A stretch of 48,476 nucleotides of DNA from CAZPMO01 sp964587515 (GTDB taxonomy: Bacteria; Pseudomonadota; Alphaproteobacteria; MPNO01), in contig CAZPMO010000014.1 of assembly GCA_964587515.1 (NCBI GenBank), forward strand, positions 1 to 48,476, in the 5' to 3' direction. This document shows positions 24,846-33,394 of the stretch, piece by piece; position 1 is the stretch's first letter, and each line of letters starts with the position of its first letter. A program made the position numbers and the translations under genes. The notes beneath the pieces are model-generated. The model was not told the origin of the DNA, did not search any database, and saw only the letters and a list, made by a program, of their open reading frames with translations.

Positions 24846-25763
24846 ATGATCGCGTTTGACCATGATGGTGAAGTAGCGTTGTCCGAAGATTCCTTGATAA
24901 GGCGCCATTCCATTTTGCCGGCCGAGCCTTCCCGGGTCGTTATCCTCGGGGCGCGCGGTGTTATCGGGCAACCGACCGTGGAGCGGCTGAAAGCTGACGG
25001 CATCCCGACGTTGGCGTTGGGTTCGGATAGTATGGATTTGCTGGCGCCGGGCGCTGTGACACGCCTGTCCGACCTTCTGCGTCCCGATGACTCAGTGGTG
25101 ATGCTGGCCGCTTTGACGCCCGATCGGGGACGCGACGTCGCCACCATGATGCGGAATGTACAGATGGGCGCGAATCTGTGCGCCGCCCTGGACCGGTGTC
25201 CTGTCGCGCACGTCGTCTATATCAGCAGTGACGGCGTTTATCCGTTTGTTGACGAACCGGTCACCGAAGACTGCTGCGCTTCGCCGACCGACCTGTATCG
25301 CGCGATGCATCTTGTACGCGAACGGATGTTGGCGCATGTGAACACGGGGCTGCTCTGCATCCTGCGTCCAACCCAGATTTGCGCGGCGGCTGACACACAT
25401 AACGCATACGGCCCCAACCGATTTTTGGTCGAGGCGACCGCGAAGGACACCATCACGTTGTTCGGCGAAGGAGAAGAAATACGGGATCACATAATGGTGG
25501 ACGATGTCGCCGAGATCATCCGGCTTTGTCTCGTACATCGCGTTGAGGGTCTACTAAATGTCGCCACGGGGCGATCATTATCATTTCAGGCGGTCTCGGA
25601 TCTGGTCGCACGGCATTTTCCGGCCCGGCCGCAAATCATACATATCCCACGCTTGGTGCCGGTGACACACCGCCGGTTTGACGTGTCGCGATTGCTTACG
25701 GTTTTTCCCGAGTTGCGCTTTACCCCGATAGAGGAAGGGATCGCCGCCGTTCATTCGGCCTGA
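24846..25763 (+). CDS. NAD-dependent epimerase/dehydratase-like SDR with altered active site (copy 1)
   Basis: An extended SDR fold: nucleotide-binding VVILGARGVIGQ (residues 31-42), HVVYISSDGVY (125-132), ILRPTQICAAADTHNAYGPNR and LFGEGEEIRDHIMVDDVAE. The normal catalytic YxxxK is replaced: at the expected place stands YRAMH (Y151, H155) within LYRAMHLVRER, so the Lys that lowers the Tyr pKa is missing. The gene at 39179-40069 shares the MHLxRE block, TEDxCAxP and YGPNRF, so the two are paralogues of one subfamily. ATG start; TTG at 24840 adds two residues. Possible roles range from a redox-inactive SDR to a binding or isomerising enzyme; unproven. Confidence 0.8.
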   Translation: MIAFDHDGEVALSEDSLIRRHSILPAEPSRVVILGARGVIGQPTVERLKADGIPTLALGSDSMDLLAPGAVTRLSDLLRPDDSVVMLAALTPDRGRDVATMMRNVQMGANLCAALDRCPVAHVVYISSDGVYPFVDEPVTEDCCASPTDLYRAMHLVRERMLAHVNTGLLCILRPTQICAAADTHNAYGPNRFLVEATAKDTITLFGEGEEIRDHIMVDDVAEIIRLCLVHRVEGLLNVATGRSLSFQAVSDLVARHFPARPQIIHIPRLVPVTHRRFDVSRLLTVFPELRFTPIEEGIAAVHSA

Positions 25764-25794
25764 CCGCACTCGAATTCCTTAAGCGCGGTTTTGA

Positions 25795-26904
25795 TCATGG
25801 GCCCAATGAACGGTAAGCCTTGGAATACGCCTCTATCATCCGATCCAGCGAGAAATGCTGCTCTATGCGCTGCCGCGCCTTTAAACCAAACCGTTTACGT
25901 CTCCCGGCGTCGTCGACCAGGGTCTCCATAGCCGTGGTCAGGGCATCGACATTTCCAGGACTGACCACGATGCCCGTCTCACCGACGATGCGCCGCGTAT
26001 CGCCGACATCCGTCGCCGCTACCGGCACGCCACAGGACATCGCTTCGCCGACTGTGTTCGGAAACCCTTCTCCGAACAGCGAGGCCGTTACTAGCATGTC
26101 GCAAGCCGCCAGCAGGCGCGGCACGTCGTCACGCATTCCAAGCCGGTAGAGTCGGGGATGACCGGGCAGCGATTCGGTTCCCTTGCCAATGGCGAGCGCA
26201 CAAACGCCGTCCAGCCGGTCCAGCACCTGGAGGAACACCTCGTGACCTTTCATTGGGTCGACGCGGCCGACGATCGCGACGAGGATCGTATTTTCTTCAA
26301 TGTCTAGGCTGTCGCGCACGTCCCGGCGCGCCTGCGGATCAGGATGAAAGCGGTTGTTGTCGATACCGTTATCGATATGTATGAACCGCTTTGGTCGGTA
26401 ACCGATTGCCCGGTGCGCGGCGATACCGGCCTCGGAATTTGCGATCACCGCGGCGGGAAAGCGCGAAAGGATCCGGCAGGCCCGGATCGTTGCCGCGAGC
26501 CGCCATGGATACCGGCTTGTGTCCATGTTTGAACAGCGCAAACCCCAGACCAAACGCGTCGTTTTTCGCCTTCCGGAAATCCACAGGGCGAGCAGACTGA
26601 CCAGGTCGGCGTGATACATCCAGCTTTGCACGATCGCCGGCCTGGTCCGGCGGATGAGGCGCGCCAGTCTTACCAAACCCATCGGGTTCGCACTTCCGCG
26701 CGCCATTCCAAGATCGGTTACGGGCACGCCTGCAGCCTCAAGCAGCTTGCGGTTCGGGCCCTCGCCAACCATTGCCGCGACGGCAAGCGGCCGAAAGCGA
26801 TTTTGCTCGCGAGTTGCCAGACTGACGAGATTTGCCTCGGCGCCTCCGATACCGAGCCCGGTGATCACATGTAGAACGCGCGGCGGCTCGTCAATCGTGG
26901 TCAC
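25795..26904 (-). CDS. GT4 glycosyltransferase
   Basis: A 369-aa GT-B protein: VLHVITGLGIGGAEANLVSLA at the N terminus, VQSWMYHADLVSLLAL, a central HIDNGIDNNRFHPD and the donor-binding block VAIVGRVDPMKGHEVFLQVL. The EX7E region is EGFPNTVGEAMSCGVPVAATD. The gene at 27084-28211, immediately divergent, is a close homologue (SFPNVVGEALACGIPVVASD, ARIDPMKDHETFI), so the two look like an inverted duplicated pair. GTG start at 26904. It converges with the SDR gene, with 31 nt between stops. The sugar transferred is unknown. Confidence 0.88.
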   Translation of the reverse strand: MTTIDEPPRVLHVITGLGIGGAEANLVSLATREQNRFRPLAVAAMVGEGPNRKLLEAAGVPVTDLGMARGSANPMGLVRLARLIRRTRPAIVQSWMYHADLVSLLALWISGRRKTTRLVWGLRCSNMDTSRYPWRLAATIRACRILSRFPAAVIANSEAGIAAHRAIGYRPKRFIHIDNGIDNNRFHPDPQARRDVRDSLDIEENTILVAIVGRVDPMKGHEVFLQVLDRLDGVCALAIGKGTESLPGHPRLYRLGMRDDVPRLLAACDMLVTASLFGEGFPNTVGEAMSCGVPVAATDVGDTRRIVGETGIVVSPGNVDALTTAMETLVDDAGRRKRFGLKARQRIEQHFSLDRMIEAYSKAYRSLGP

Positions 26905-27083
26905 GGTGGTGCGCCGCTGGAACTTCGATATGTCTATTGGAAACTGGGTGTGGCTTCATAGCACCGAGCCGTTTTAGCAATGGCCGCATTGTATAGTAAT
27001 CTGTTCGTGACCGCGACGAGACCGGAGCGCATCTTGATTCGTTCGCCCGACCTGGTTCACGGAACATGCGGCTACGGAAGGCA
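26905..27083. promoter_or_regulatory. Divergent intergenic region between two homologous GT4 genes
   Basis: 179 bases separate the two divergent starts. A TATAGT box (26992-26997) looks like a -10 element for the rightward gene, but no good -35 lies at the right distance. A promoter is expected here on positional grounds. Confidence 0.3.
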
Positions 27084-28211
27084 ATGAAGGTATTTTTCCT
27101 TATTCGGTCGCTGAATTACGGCGGCGCCCAGCGACAACTCGTCGTGCTCGCCACCGGGCTCGCCGAACGTGGGCACGATGTATCCGTAGTAACCTACTAT
27201 CCCGGCGCGCCTCTAGCCGAACCTTTGGAAGCCGCCGGCGTCTCGGTTCGTTCCCTCGACAAACGCGGACGCTGGGATATTGCCCGTTTCTTTTTCCGGT
27301 TTGTTCGCCTGCTGCGTCGTGAACGTCCGGATGTGCTGCATGCCTACCTCCCGACAAGCAACCTTTTCGCGGTCTGCGCCAGCATCGCCGTGCCAAGCAT
27401 GTGGGTCGTTTGGGGCGTGCGCGCCGCCGAAATGGAGCTCTCCGCATTCGATTTCTGGTCGCGAGCGCCCTATGCACTACAGCGGATGTGCCACCGTTGG
27501 GTAGATCTGGTTATTTGCAATTCGCACGCGGCCGCGCGGGAGATGCGCCGCACGGGACTCGGTGACCGCAATCTTGCGGTGGTGCCGAATGGGTTCGATA
27601 CCGACCGTTTTCGGTCCTATCCGGAAGCCGGCCGGCGCTTGCGCAAATCCTGGGGTGTCGCTGATCAGGCGCCGCTGGTCGGCCTCGTTGCCCGGATCGA
27701 CCCGATGAAGGATCATGAGACCTTCATCAGGGCAGTGGCGCGAGTTGCCGAGGCGTCATCCGATGCGCGGTTCATATGCGTCGGTGGGGGCGAACCGGCC
27801 GCGCGGCAACGATTGCAGGAGCTGGCTGATACACTGGGACTTTCAAATCGTCTCTTATGGGTTGGCGATATAAACCCCGGCGAGATGCCGGCCGTGTACA
27901 GCGCTTTGGACTTGCTCGTCCTGTCGTCGATCGCTGAATCCTTCCCCAACGTCGTCGGTGAGGCATTGGCCTGCGGCATTCCGGTTGTGGCAAGCGATGT
28001 AGGCGACGTCGCGGAATTAATCGACGATAGCGGCTTGATCGTAGGTCGCCGTGACGCGGAAGCCCTGGCGGACGGAATTCGCGACATTCTCGGCCGATCT
28101 CCGGCGGCGCGAGAGGCGCTGGGCCAAGCCGGAGCGGCCCGTATCAGCCGCTATTATTCCCGCGCGCGGATGATCGACGATACCGAGCAATTGCTGAAAG
28201 CTATCTCGTAG
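27084..28211 (+). CDS. GT4 glycosyltransferase
   Basis: A GT-B protein of about 375 aa: VFFLIRSLNYGGAQRQLVVLA at the N terminus, HAYLPTSNLFAV, VVPNGFDTDRF, VGLVARIDPMKDHETFI and the EX7E region IAESFPNVVGEALACGIPVVASD. It is a paralogue of the divergent gene at 25795-26904. I start at the second ATG (27084), which has GGAAGG about 4 nt upstream; 27066 would add 6 residues. About 130 bases follow before the heptose-type module, so it may be transcribed with it or separately. Confidence 0.88.
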   Translation: MKVFFLIRSLNYGGAQRQLVVLATGLAERGHDVSVVTYYPGAPLAEPLEAAGVSVRSLDKRGRWDIARFFFRFVRLLRRERPDVLHAYLPTSNLFAVCASIAVPSMWVVWGVRAAEMELSAFDFWSRAPYALQRMCHRWVDLVICNSHAAAREMRRTGLGDRNLAVVPNGFDTDRFRSYPEAGRRLRKSWGVADQAPLVGLVARIDPMKDHETFIRAVARVAEASSDARFICVGGGEPAARQRLQELADTLGLSNRLLWVGDINPGEMPAVYSALDLLVLSSIAESFPNVVGEALACGIPVVASDVGDVAELIDDSGLIVGRRDAEALADGIRDILGRSPAAREALGQAGAARISRYYSRARMIDDTEQLLKAIS

Positions 28212-28340
28212 AGATTCGATGGATTTGGCGAGGGTTGTTTCACTGCCAAACACCGATGGATCGTTGCCTTCAATCCGTTCTGACTGTAATTTTTCGTTGT
28301 TAAAAATAATGGCATAGAATCAAGTGGTGGGCGCGAAATC

Positions 28341-28925
28341 TTGGGTCACGTAGCAATTTATTTCGACGAAGTTAAACAGGTTGTCGAGGCGTTGGATCTT
28401 GACGCCATTGAACGCGTCGCCGACGCGCTGTCAGCGCTCCGAGAGCGCGGAGGTCGCCTGTTCATTCTTGGAGTAGGCGGCAGCGCGGGTAATGCGGGGC
28501 ACGCGGTCAACGATTTTCGAAAGTTGTGCGGCATAGAGAGCTATGCACCGACAGACAACGTTTCCGAGTTGACGGCGCGAACCAACGACGAAGGCTGGGA
28601 GACAGTGTTCGCGGCATGGCTCGCGACAAGCAATGCAAGTGATCGCGACGCGGTGCTCGTCTTTTCGGTGGGCGGCGGCAATGCCGAAAAAAACGTGTCC
28701 CTCAATCTCGTACACGCCCTCGATGAGGCGAAGAAACGAGGATTGATCGTGCTGGGTATCGTTGGTCGCGACGGCGGTCACGCCGCAAAGGTCGGAGACG
28801 AAGTGATCATCGTCCCGACCGTCGAACAAAATCACGTAACCCCACACTCCGAGGCATTTCAGGCTGTGATCTGGCATTGCCTGGTGTCCCACCCGAAATT
28901 GCAGATAGCAGCGACCAAGTGGTGA
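28341..28925 (+). CDS. SIS-domain phosphosugar isomerase, GmhA-like
   Basis: A 194-aa single SIS domain with LFILGVGGSAGNAGHAVNDFRK near residue 41, corresponding to the GNGGSAxxAxHxxxE segment of sedoheptulose-7-phosphate isomerase GmhA. The metal-ligand positions appear altered but usable: His in AGHAVND with Asp four on where GmhA has Glu, and near the C terminus SEAFQAVIWH, where the GmhA Gln position is Glu and the final His is kept. VFSVGGGNAEKN replaces the TSGNS loop, and VIIVPTVEQNHVTPHSEA precedes the C-terminal ligand region. TTG start without an obvious ribosome binding site. Context with GmhB-like, transaldolase and HldE-like genes supports conversion of a ketoheptose phosphate to an aldoheptose phosphate. 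Confidence 0.8.
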   Translation: MGHVAIYFDEVKQVVEALDLDAIERVADALSALRERGGRLFILGVGGSAGNAGHAVNDFRKLCGIESYAPTDNVSELTARTNDEGWETVFAAWLATSNASDRDAVLVFSVGGGNAEKNVSLNLVHALDEAKKRGLIVLGIVGRDGGHAAKVGDEVIIVPTVEQNHVTPHSEAFQAVIWHCLVSHPKLQIAATKW

Positions 28926-28946
28926 GGGAAGGCAGCCGAGAGACAG

Positions 28947-30131
28947 ATGCGAAATGCGAGTACCGATCCGCCCGTAGGCATCGGCACGCTGCTACGGCGC
29001 GTCTGGCAGCGGCTATTCAGTCACGGGCCCGCTTGGATACTGGCGCGCATCGCCCGGGAAGTATCGGTGCCCACGACCTGGCCAGGCGGTTTACTGCGGT
29101 ACATCGCAATGGTCATACCTCGTGCGGGAGGGCAATTGCGGCGGATTTTCCAATCGGCGTCTGAAACGCCTCTGCTGCTGGCCTTTTACGACCTGCAGGT
29201 TCAACCGCCTACATTCGACTTTCTGTGGTTCCTGACCGGAGCGGAACTTGAGCGTCGTCGGCTCGGTCTGGCCGGCGTTCATATCGTAGTCGTTCCCGAC
29301 TCCGGTTCAATGGCGCGATCGTATCCGGGCGCTAACGATCAGGAACGTTTTTCGGTCAAATGGCGATTGGAGAACATCGTTGTTCCGTCGATCGGATTTC
29401 TGGAATCCGGTGCCGGTTCCACGATCTGTCACGACCGATCCCAGGCCAAGTCGTTGTTAGACGCTTCTGATCACGTTTATCCAGTCGGCTACAGGGTAGG
29501 TTTTCCAGTGCCGCACAACCCCGGCGAAACCATCGAAGCGGGCCGCGCGGCGGATCATTCCGTCGCGATATTGCGAAGCAGCGACGATGCGCGCCATTAC
29601 GTTTCGGAATGGCTTGCCGACCGGGCGAAGACGCGGAAAGTTGTCTCGATTACGCTGAGGGAATACGCCGAGGAGCCGGACCGGAACAGCAACGTCGAGG
29701 CTTGGGCGACTTTCGCCCGGCGTATTCAAGACGACGGCTACTTTCCCGTCATCATCCGCGATACCGGGGCGTCCCTGGCGCCGGAGGGGGACGATTTTCA
29801 GGGTCTGACCATTTTCGCCGAGGCGGCTTGGAATATCTCATTACGAATGGCGTTTTACGAAATCTGTTACTTGAACATGGGCGTCAATAATGGCCCGGCC
29901 GGGCTTTGCTGGCTCAACGAGCACACCCGTTACCTGACTTTCAAGATGATTCGCGCCAACGAGCGAGAGAGTAGCGAAGCGGCATTCCGGGTGCGCGGCA
30001 TGAAGCCGTACGCGACGCTCCCCTTCTCCACGCCGTTTCAGAAATGGATATGGGAGGAAGACAGCCTCGAAATCCTTGACCGGGAATTTCGCGACATGGT
30101 GGACCGCATAACCGCCGACGCAGACGGTTGA
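28947..30131 (+). CDS. Unrecognised protein, possible GT-B-fold glycosyltransferase (GT9-like C-terminal half)
   Basis: I do not recognise this 394-aa protein as a named family. It opens with a basic, hydrophobic-patched N terminus (LLRRVWQRLFSHGPAWILARI) that could associate with the membrane. The C-terminal half alternates VVSITLREYAEE, AWATFARRIQDDGYFPVIIRD and a MGVNNGPAGLCWLNEHTRYLTF block. These resemble, in spacing, the GT9 heptosyltransferase half with its (D/N)xGPxHLA motif, so a heptosyltransferase-like role is a reasonable guess next to heptose-type genes. ATG start with a GGAAGG-type site upstream. Its TGA overlaps the ATG of the following methyltransferase. Confidence 0.6.
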   Translation: MRNASTDPPVGIGTLLRRVWQRLFSHGPAWILARIAREVSVPTTWPGGLLRYIAMVIPRAGGQLRRIFQSASETPLLLAFYDLQVQPPTFDFLWFLTGAELERRRLGLAGVHIVVVPDSGSMARSYPGANDQERFSVKWRLENIVVPSIGFLESGAGSTICHDRSQAKSLLDASDHVYPVGYRVGFPVPHNPGETIEAGRAADHSVAILRSSDDARHYVSEWLADRAKTRKVVSITLREYAEEPDRNSNVEAWATFARRIQDDGYFPVIIRDTGASLAPEGDDFQGLTIFAEAAWNISLRMAFYEICYLNMGVNNGPAGLCWLNEHTRYLTFKMIRANERESSEAAFRVRGMKPYATLPFSTPFQKWIWEEDSLEILDREFRDMVDRITADADG

Positions 30132-30907
30132 TGCTCTATTCATCGAACCATATCGAAGCGATCAGGAGCGAGGAACTGCGTCGCGTTCTTGCCCAGGCGC
30201 CTGGAATACGCGGCCCATTGCTGGAAATCGGCGGGGGCAGCGGCTATCAAGCGCAAATTCTGTCTCAAACCGTGAGCGATGTTATTTCGGTGGATGTGTC
30301 GCGGGCGGCGCGGGGCGGCGAGCATTATCCGGTCTGCATCTACGATGGCAAGTCGTTGCCTTTCCCGGACGGCCATTTCAATACCCTGTATTCGTCCCAT
30401 ACCCTTGAACACGTGGTCGATGGCGAAGCGTTCCAGCGGGAACTTCGACGCGTGCTCGCACCAGACGGGACGGCAATTCATGTTTTACCGTCATCCATCT
30501 GGCGGTTGGCGACGCTTGTCGCGCATTATCCCGCGATGATCATTTTCGTTTGCCGCCGTATCCGCCAATATGCCGATCACAACCGCGACGCTGGGCGGGA
30601 GCCGACTTCGGGACCGTCCTCCCGACAAAATTTGATTGCGGTGGCAAGAACGCTGATCTGGCCAAGCCGTCATGGCGAAGTGGGAAACGCATTCTCCGAA
30701 CTTTATTATTTTTCGCGAATCCGGTGGCGCGCTTTATTTCGGCGCGGTGGATGGCGCGTGGACCGCGCGGTGGCGTTGGGTCTGTTTTACACCGGATACG
30801 GCGTCGGCGCCGGGTGGATGGGGATGGGCGCTCGCCGTGTCGCGGCGTCGTTCCTAGGAAGCGCTTCGACGCTTTATGTCATGCGGCGTACCGTGGACGC
30901 TGCGTGA
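30131..30907 (+). CDS. Class I SAM-dependent methyltransferase
   Basis: A 258-aa protein. Motif I is LLEIGGGSGYQAQ, then VISVDVSRAARG (motif II region), YDGKSLPFPDGHFNTLYSSHTLEHVV (motifs III-IV) and ELRRVLAPDGTAIHVLPS (motif V). The C-terminal part is rich in Arg and aromatics and has a hydrophobic segment (GLFYTGYGVGAGWMG). The start overlaps the preceding TGA (TGATG), and the stop overlaps the next start (GTGA). The substrate is unknown; a lipid-linked or sugar intermediate fits the context. Confidence 0.85.
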   Translation: MLYSSNHIEAIRSEELRRVLAQAPGIRGPLLEIGGGSGYQAQILSQTVSDVISVDVSRAARGGEHYPVCIYDGKSLPFPDGHFNTLYSSHTLEHVVDGEAFQRELRRVLAPDGTAIHVLPSSIWRLATLVAHYPAMIIFVCRRIRQYADHNRDAGREPTSGPSSRQNLIAVARTLIWPSRHGEVGNAFSELYYFSRIRWRALFRRGGWRVDRAVALGLFYTGYGVGAGWMGMGARRVAASFLGSASTLYVMRRTVDAA

Positions 30908-32007
30908 TAACCGTGTCGAGACTTACCTTCGTTATTTCCTCTCTGGAAGCCGGCGGTGCGGAGAGGGTCGCCGCTATTCTCACGGCGGAATGGGCGGCGC
31001 GGGGCTGGCCTATCACACTGCTGACGTTTGACGATGGTCGGAAATCGCCGTTTTTCACGCCGCATCCGGAAATCGACTACCGCCCGCTCGACCTGAGGCG
31101 CATATCGCGGCATGTCGTCGCGTCGATTGTCAATAATTGTGGGCGGCTATGGCGGTTGCGTCGGGCGATAAGCGATTCGCGGCCCGACATAATCGTTTCA
31201 TTCGGCGACACGACGAACGTTCTGACTCTGATTGCGAGCCGAACGTTGGGTGTCCCGGTCATCGTCGCCGAACATGTGGATCCGGAACATCATGCGATCG
31301 GAAGGGCATGGCGAATTTTGCGCCGCCTAACCTATTCTTGGGCCGACACCGTAACCGTTCTGACGGCGCGCATGAGTCGGCAATTCCCATACGCGCGCCG
31401 TGTGGCCGTGGTACCCAATCCTATTCCGCCGCCCACACCGGGCGGTCACCCAGCGTTTGTGTTGAAACGTCCCGCCGTCGTGGGGGTTGGACGGTTGCAG
31501 CATCAAAAACGTTTTTCGTTGTTGATTGACGCGTTCGCGGGATTGGCAAAGCGCTATCCCGACTGGACGCTTTATATTTTTGGCGATGGCCCGCTCCGCG
31601 ACCGGCTCGGCGTGCAAATCGAGGGGCACGGTCTCGCCGACCGGATCGAGCTTCCCGGAATTATTACGCCGATAGACGGGCTGCTGCGGCAAGCAGACTT
31701 GTTCGTGCTCAGCTCAGCCTACGAGGGATTTCCCATGAGCTTGTGCGAGGCCATGGCTAATGGGGTCGCGGTGATTTCGACCGACTGTCCCACCGGTCCG
31801 GAAGAGATTATTCGCGATGGGGTGGATGGTATCCTGGTAAAGAACGACGATCTCACGGCGCTTGGGAACGCAATGGTGCGGCTAATGGCGGATCCCGATC
31901 AGCGGGCGGCGCTTGCCGACAATGGGCTCCGAATCACTGAGCGATTCGGAACGGAGCGTATTTTAGGGCTTTGGGATGATATCTTTGCGGACGCGGTGGG
32001 GCGCTGA
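30904..32007 (+). CDS. GT4 glycosyltransferase
   Basis: A GT-B protein of 367 aa starting with GTG inside the end of the methyltransferase gene (GTGA). Blocks are LTFVISSLEAGGAERVAAIL, DIIVSFGDTTNVLTL, VIVAEHVDPEHHAIG, VVGVGRLQHQKRFSLLIDAF and SSAYEGFPMSLCEAMANGVAVIS (EX7E). The 'GGAERV' N-terminal and 'LQHQKRFSLLI' blocks are typical of GT4 enzymes in O-antigen and capsule loci, such as PglH/GalNAc-type transferases. Translation coupling to the upstream gene is likely. Donor unknown. Confidence 0.9.
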   Translation: MITVSRLTFVISSLEAGGAERVAAILTAEWAARGWPITLLTFDDGRKSPFFTPHPEIDYRPLDLRRISRHVVASIVNNCGRLWRLRRAISDSRPDIIVSFGDTTNVLTLIASRTLGVPVIVAEHVDPEHHAIGRAWRILRRLTYSWADTVTVLTARMSRQFPYARRVAVVPNPIPPPTPGGHPAFVLKRPAVVGVGRLQHQKRFSLLIDAFAGLAKRYPDWTLYIFGDGPLRDRLGVQIEGHGLADRIELPGIITPIDGLLRQADLFVLSSAYEGFPMSLCEAMANGVAVISTDCPTGPEEIIRDGVDGILVKNDDLTALGNAMVRLMADPDQRAALADNGLRITERFGTERILGLWDDIFADAVGR

Positions 32008-32046
32008 ATTCAATTTCGTCGCCTGATCGCGGGTCGGGGAATTCTT

Positions 32047-32568
32047 ATGGGACGCAAAGCAATCTTCTTCGATCGTGACGGCGTTCTGGTTCGGTCTGAG
32101 GTGCGCGACGGCAAACCGTACGCCGCACGACGGCTTGAGGATTTTCATATCCTGCCGCAAGCGGCGGGTGTTGCCGCCAAGTTGAAGGAGGCGGGTTTTC
32201 TGCTTGTACTCGTCACCAATCAGCCCGATGTCGGAAATGGTTTGGTAGCGCGTTCAGTAGTCGAGGCGATGCATAGCCGTCTCATGAATGCAATACCGCT
32301 TGACCTAATAAAGGTTTGTTATCACCATCAAAATGAGGGGTGTATGTGCCGCAAACCAAAGCCCGGGATGTTGCTGGACGCGGCCACGGAATTGGGGATT
32401 GATCTGCGCGCCAGCTATATGATCGGCGACAGATGGAGCGACATTGTTGCTGGCAAAAATGCGACGTGTTATACCGTTTTCATAGATCAAGGGTACGCGG
32501 AAGAACTGCCCATAGAGCCAAATGTTATTGTGAATTCGCTGTCTGCGGCGGCGGCTGCAATCGTCTAA
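32047..32568 (+). CDS. HAD-IIIA phosphatase, GmhB-like (heptose-1,7-bisphosphate 7-phosphatase type)
   Basis: A 173-aa protein with the HAD nucleophile motif AIFFDRDGVLVRSEVRDGKP near residue 9 (DxD), LVTNQPDVGNGLV (motif II Thr) and the C-terminal GDRWSDIVAG (motif IV Asp pair). The zinc-site arrangement of GmhB, C-x-H followed by C-x-C, is seen as VCYHHQNEGCMCRKPKPGMLLDA. These together point to the GmhB/histidinol-phosphatase branch of HAD hydrolases. It follows a GT4 gene by 39 bases and precedes the transaldolase, so removal of the second phosphate from a heptose bisphosphate is the natural proposal. Confidence 0.88.
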   Translation: MGRKAIFFDRDGVLVRSEVRDGKPYAARRLEDFHILPQAAGVAAKLKEAGFLLVLVTNQPDVGNGLVARSVVEAMHSRLMNAIPLDLIKVCYHHQNEGCMCRKPKPGMLLDAATELGIDLRASYMIGDRWSDIVAGKNATCYTVFIDQGYAEELPIEPNVIVNSLSAAAAAIV

Positions 32569-32603
32569 TTTCATCGAAATATGGGCTGAAAAAAGGGGGG
32601 GGT

Positions 32604-33350
32604 ATGAGCGATCGGTTAGGCGCGCTTTCGGTCCAGATTTATGCCGATGGCGCGGATTTGGGCAGCATTCTTGAACTGGCGAAAAATCCGCTTATCAAGG
32701 GATTTACGACCAATCCTACGTTAATGCGGGCTGCGGGAATTACCGATTACGAAGGGTTCGCGCGCAACCTGCTGACCGAAGTTTCGGACCGGCCGATTTC
32801 GTTCGAAGTCTTTGCCGACGATTTCGACGAAATGGAAAGGCAGGCTCTCGCCATTTCGTCATGGGGGCCGAATGTTTACGTTAAGGTTCCCGTTTCCAAT
32901 ACGAAAGGTGACTTCGCCGGCCCCTTAATTTCTCGGCTCAGCGACGCCGGCGTAAAACTGAATGTCACTGCGATCATGACCGTGAATCAGGTTTGGTCGG
33001 TGGCAGAAGCTCTGAACACAGAAACACCGGCGGTGGTCTCGGTGTTCGCCGGACGGATCGCGGACACCGGCGTGGATCCCGTTCCGCTGATGAGCGAATG
33101 TGTCGAGGTCCTGAAGGGACGGCCCAAGGCGGAATTACTGTGGGCGTCGCCTAGGGAATTGCTCAACATCTTTCAGGCGAGCGACATAGGTTGCCACATC
33201 ATCACCGTAACCCACGGCGTGTTGAAAAAGCTGAGTTTGGTGGGGAAGGATTTGGATGAATATTCGCTTGAGACGGTCGAGATGTTTTATCGCGATGCGG
33301 TCGCGGTAGGGTATTCGATCGAAGCACCGCCGTCCGTGGCGGCGGAATAA
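32604..33350 (+). CDS. Transaldolase-like protein (small TalC/FSA type)
   Basis: A 248-aa TIM-barrel-type transaldolase homologue: QIYADGADLGSILELA, KGFTTNPTLMRAAGI, SFEVFADDFDEME, NVYVKVPVSNT (Schiff-base Lys), KLNVTAIMTVNQV, VSVFAGRIADTG and LLWASPRELLN. These correspond in order to the small transaldolase/fructose-6-phosphate aldolase family. A poly-G ribosome binding site precedes the ATG. In this cluster, transaldolase activity could supply a ketoheptose phosphate (sedoheptulose 7-phosphate) for the GmhA-like isomerase; that is inference from neighbours. Confidence 0.88.
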   Translation: MSDRLGALSVQIYADGADLGSILELAKNPLIKGFTTNPTLMRAAGITDYEGFARNLLTEVSDRPISFEVFADDFDEMERQALAISSWGPNVYVKVPVSNTKGDFAGPLISRLSDAGVKLNVTAIMTVNQVWSVAEALNTETPAVVSVFAGRIADTGVDPVPLMSECVEVLKGRPKAELLWASPRELLNIFQASDIGCHIITVTHGVLKKLSLVGKDLDEYSLETVEMFYRDAVAVGYSIEAPPSVAAE

Positions 33351-33394
33351 AGAACCAATTCATCGCTTCAGCCCGTGGGAGGTCGAAAATAGCA

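Noticed and set aside
25763..25792. Terminator between the convergent SDR and GT4 genes
   Set aside because: Only a 5-bp stem (ACCGC/GCGGT) with a 17-nt loop and four Ts; too weak to list as a feature.
28230..28257. Hairpin TTTGGC ... GCCAAA after the GT4 gene
   Set aside because: Stem of 6 bp with no T-run and no clear role; probably chance.
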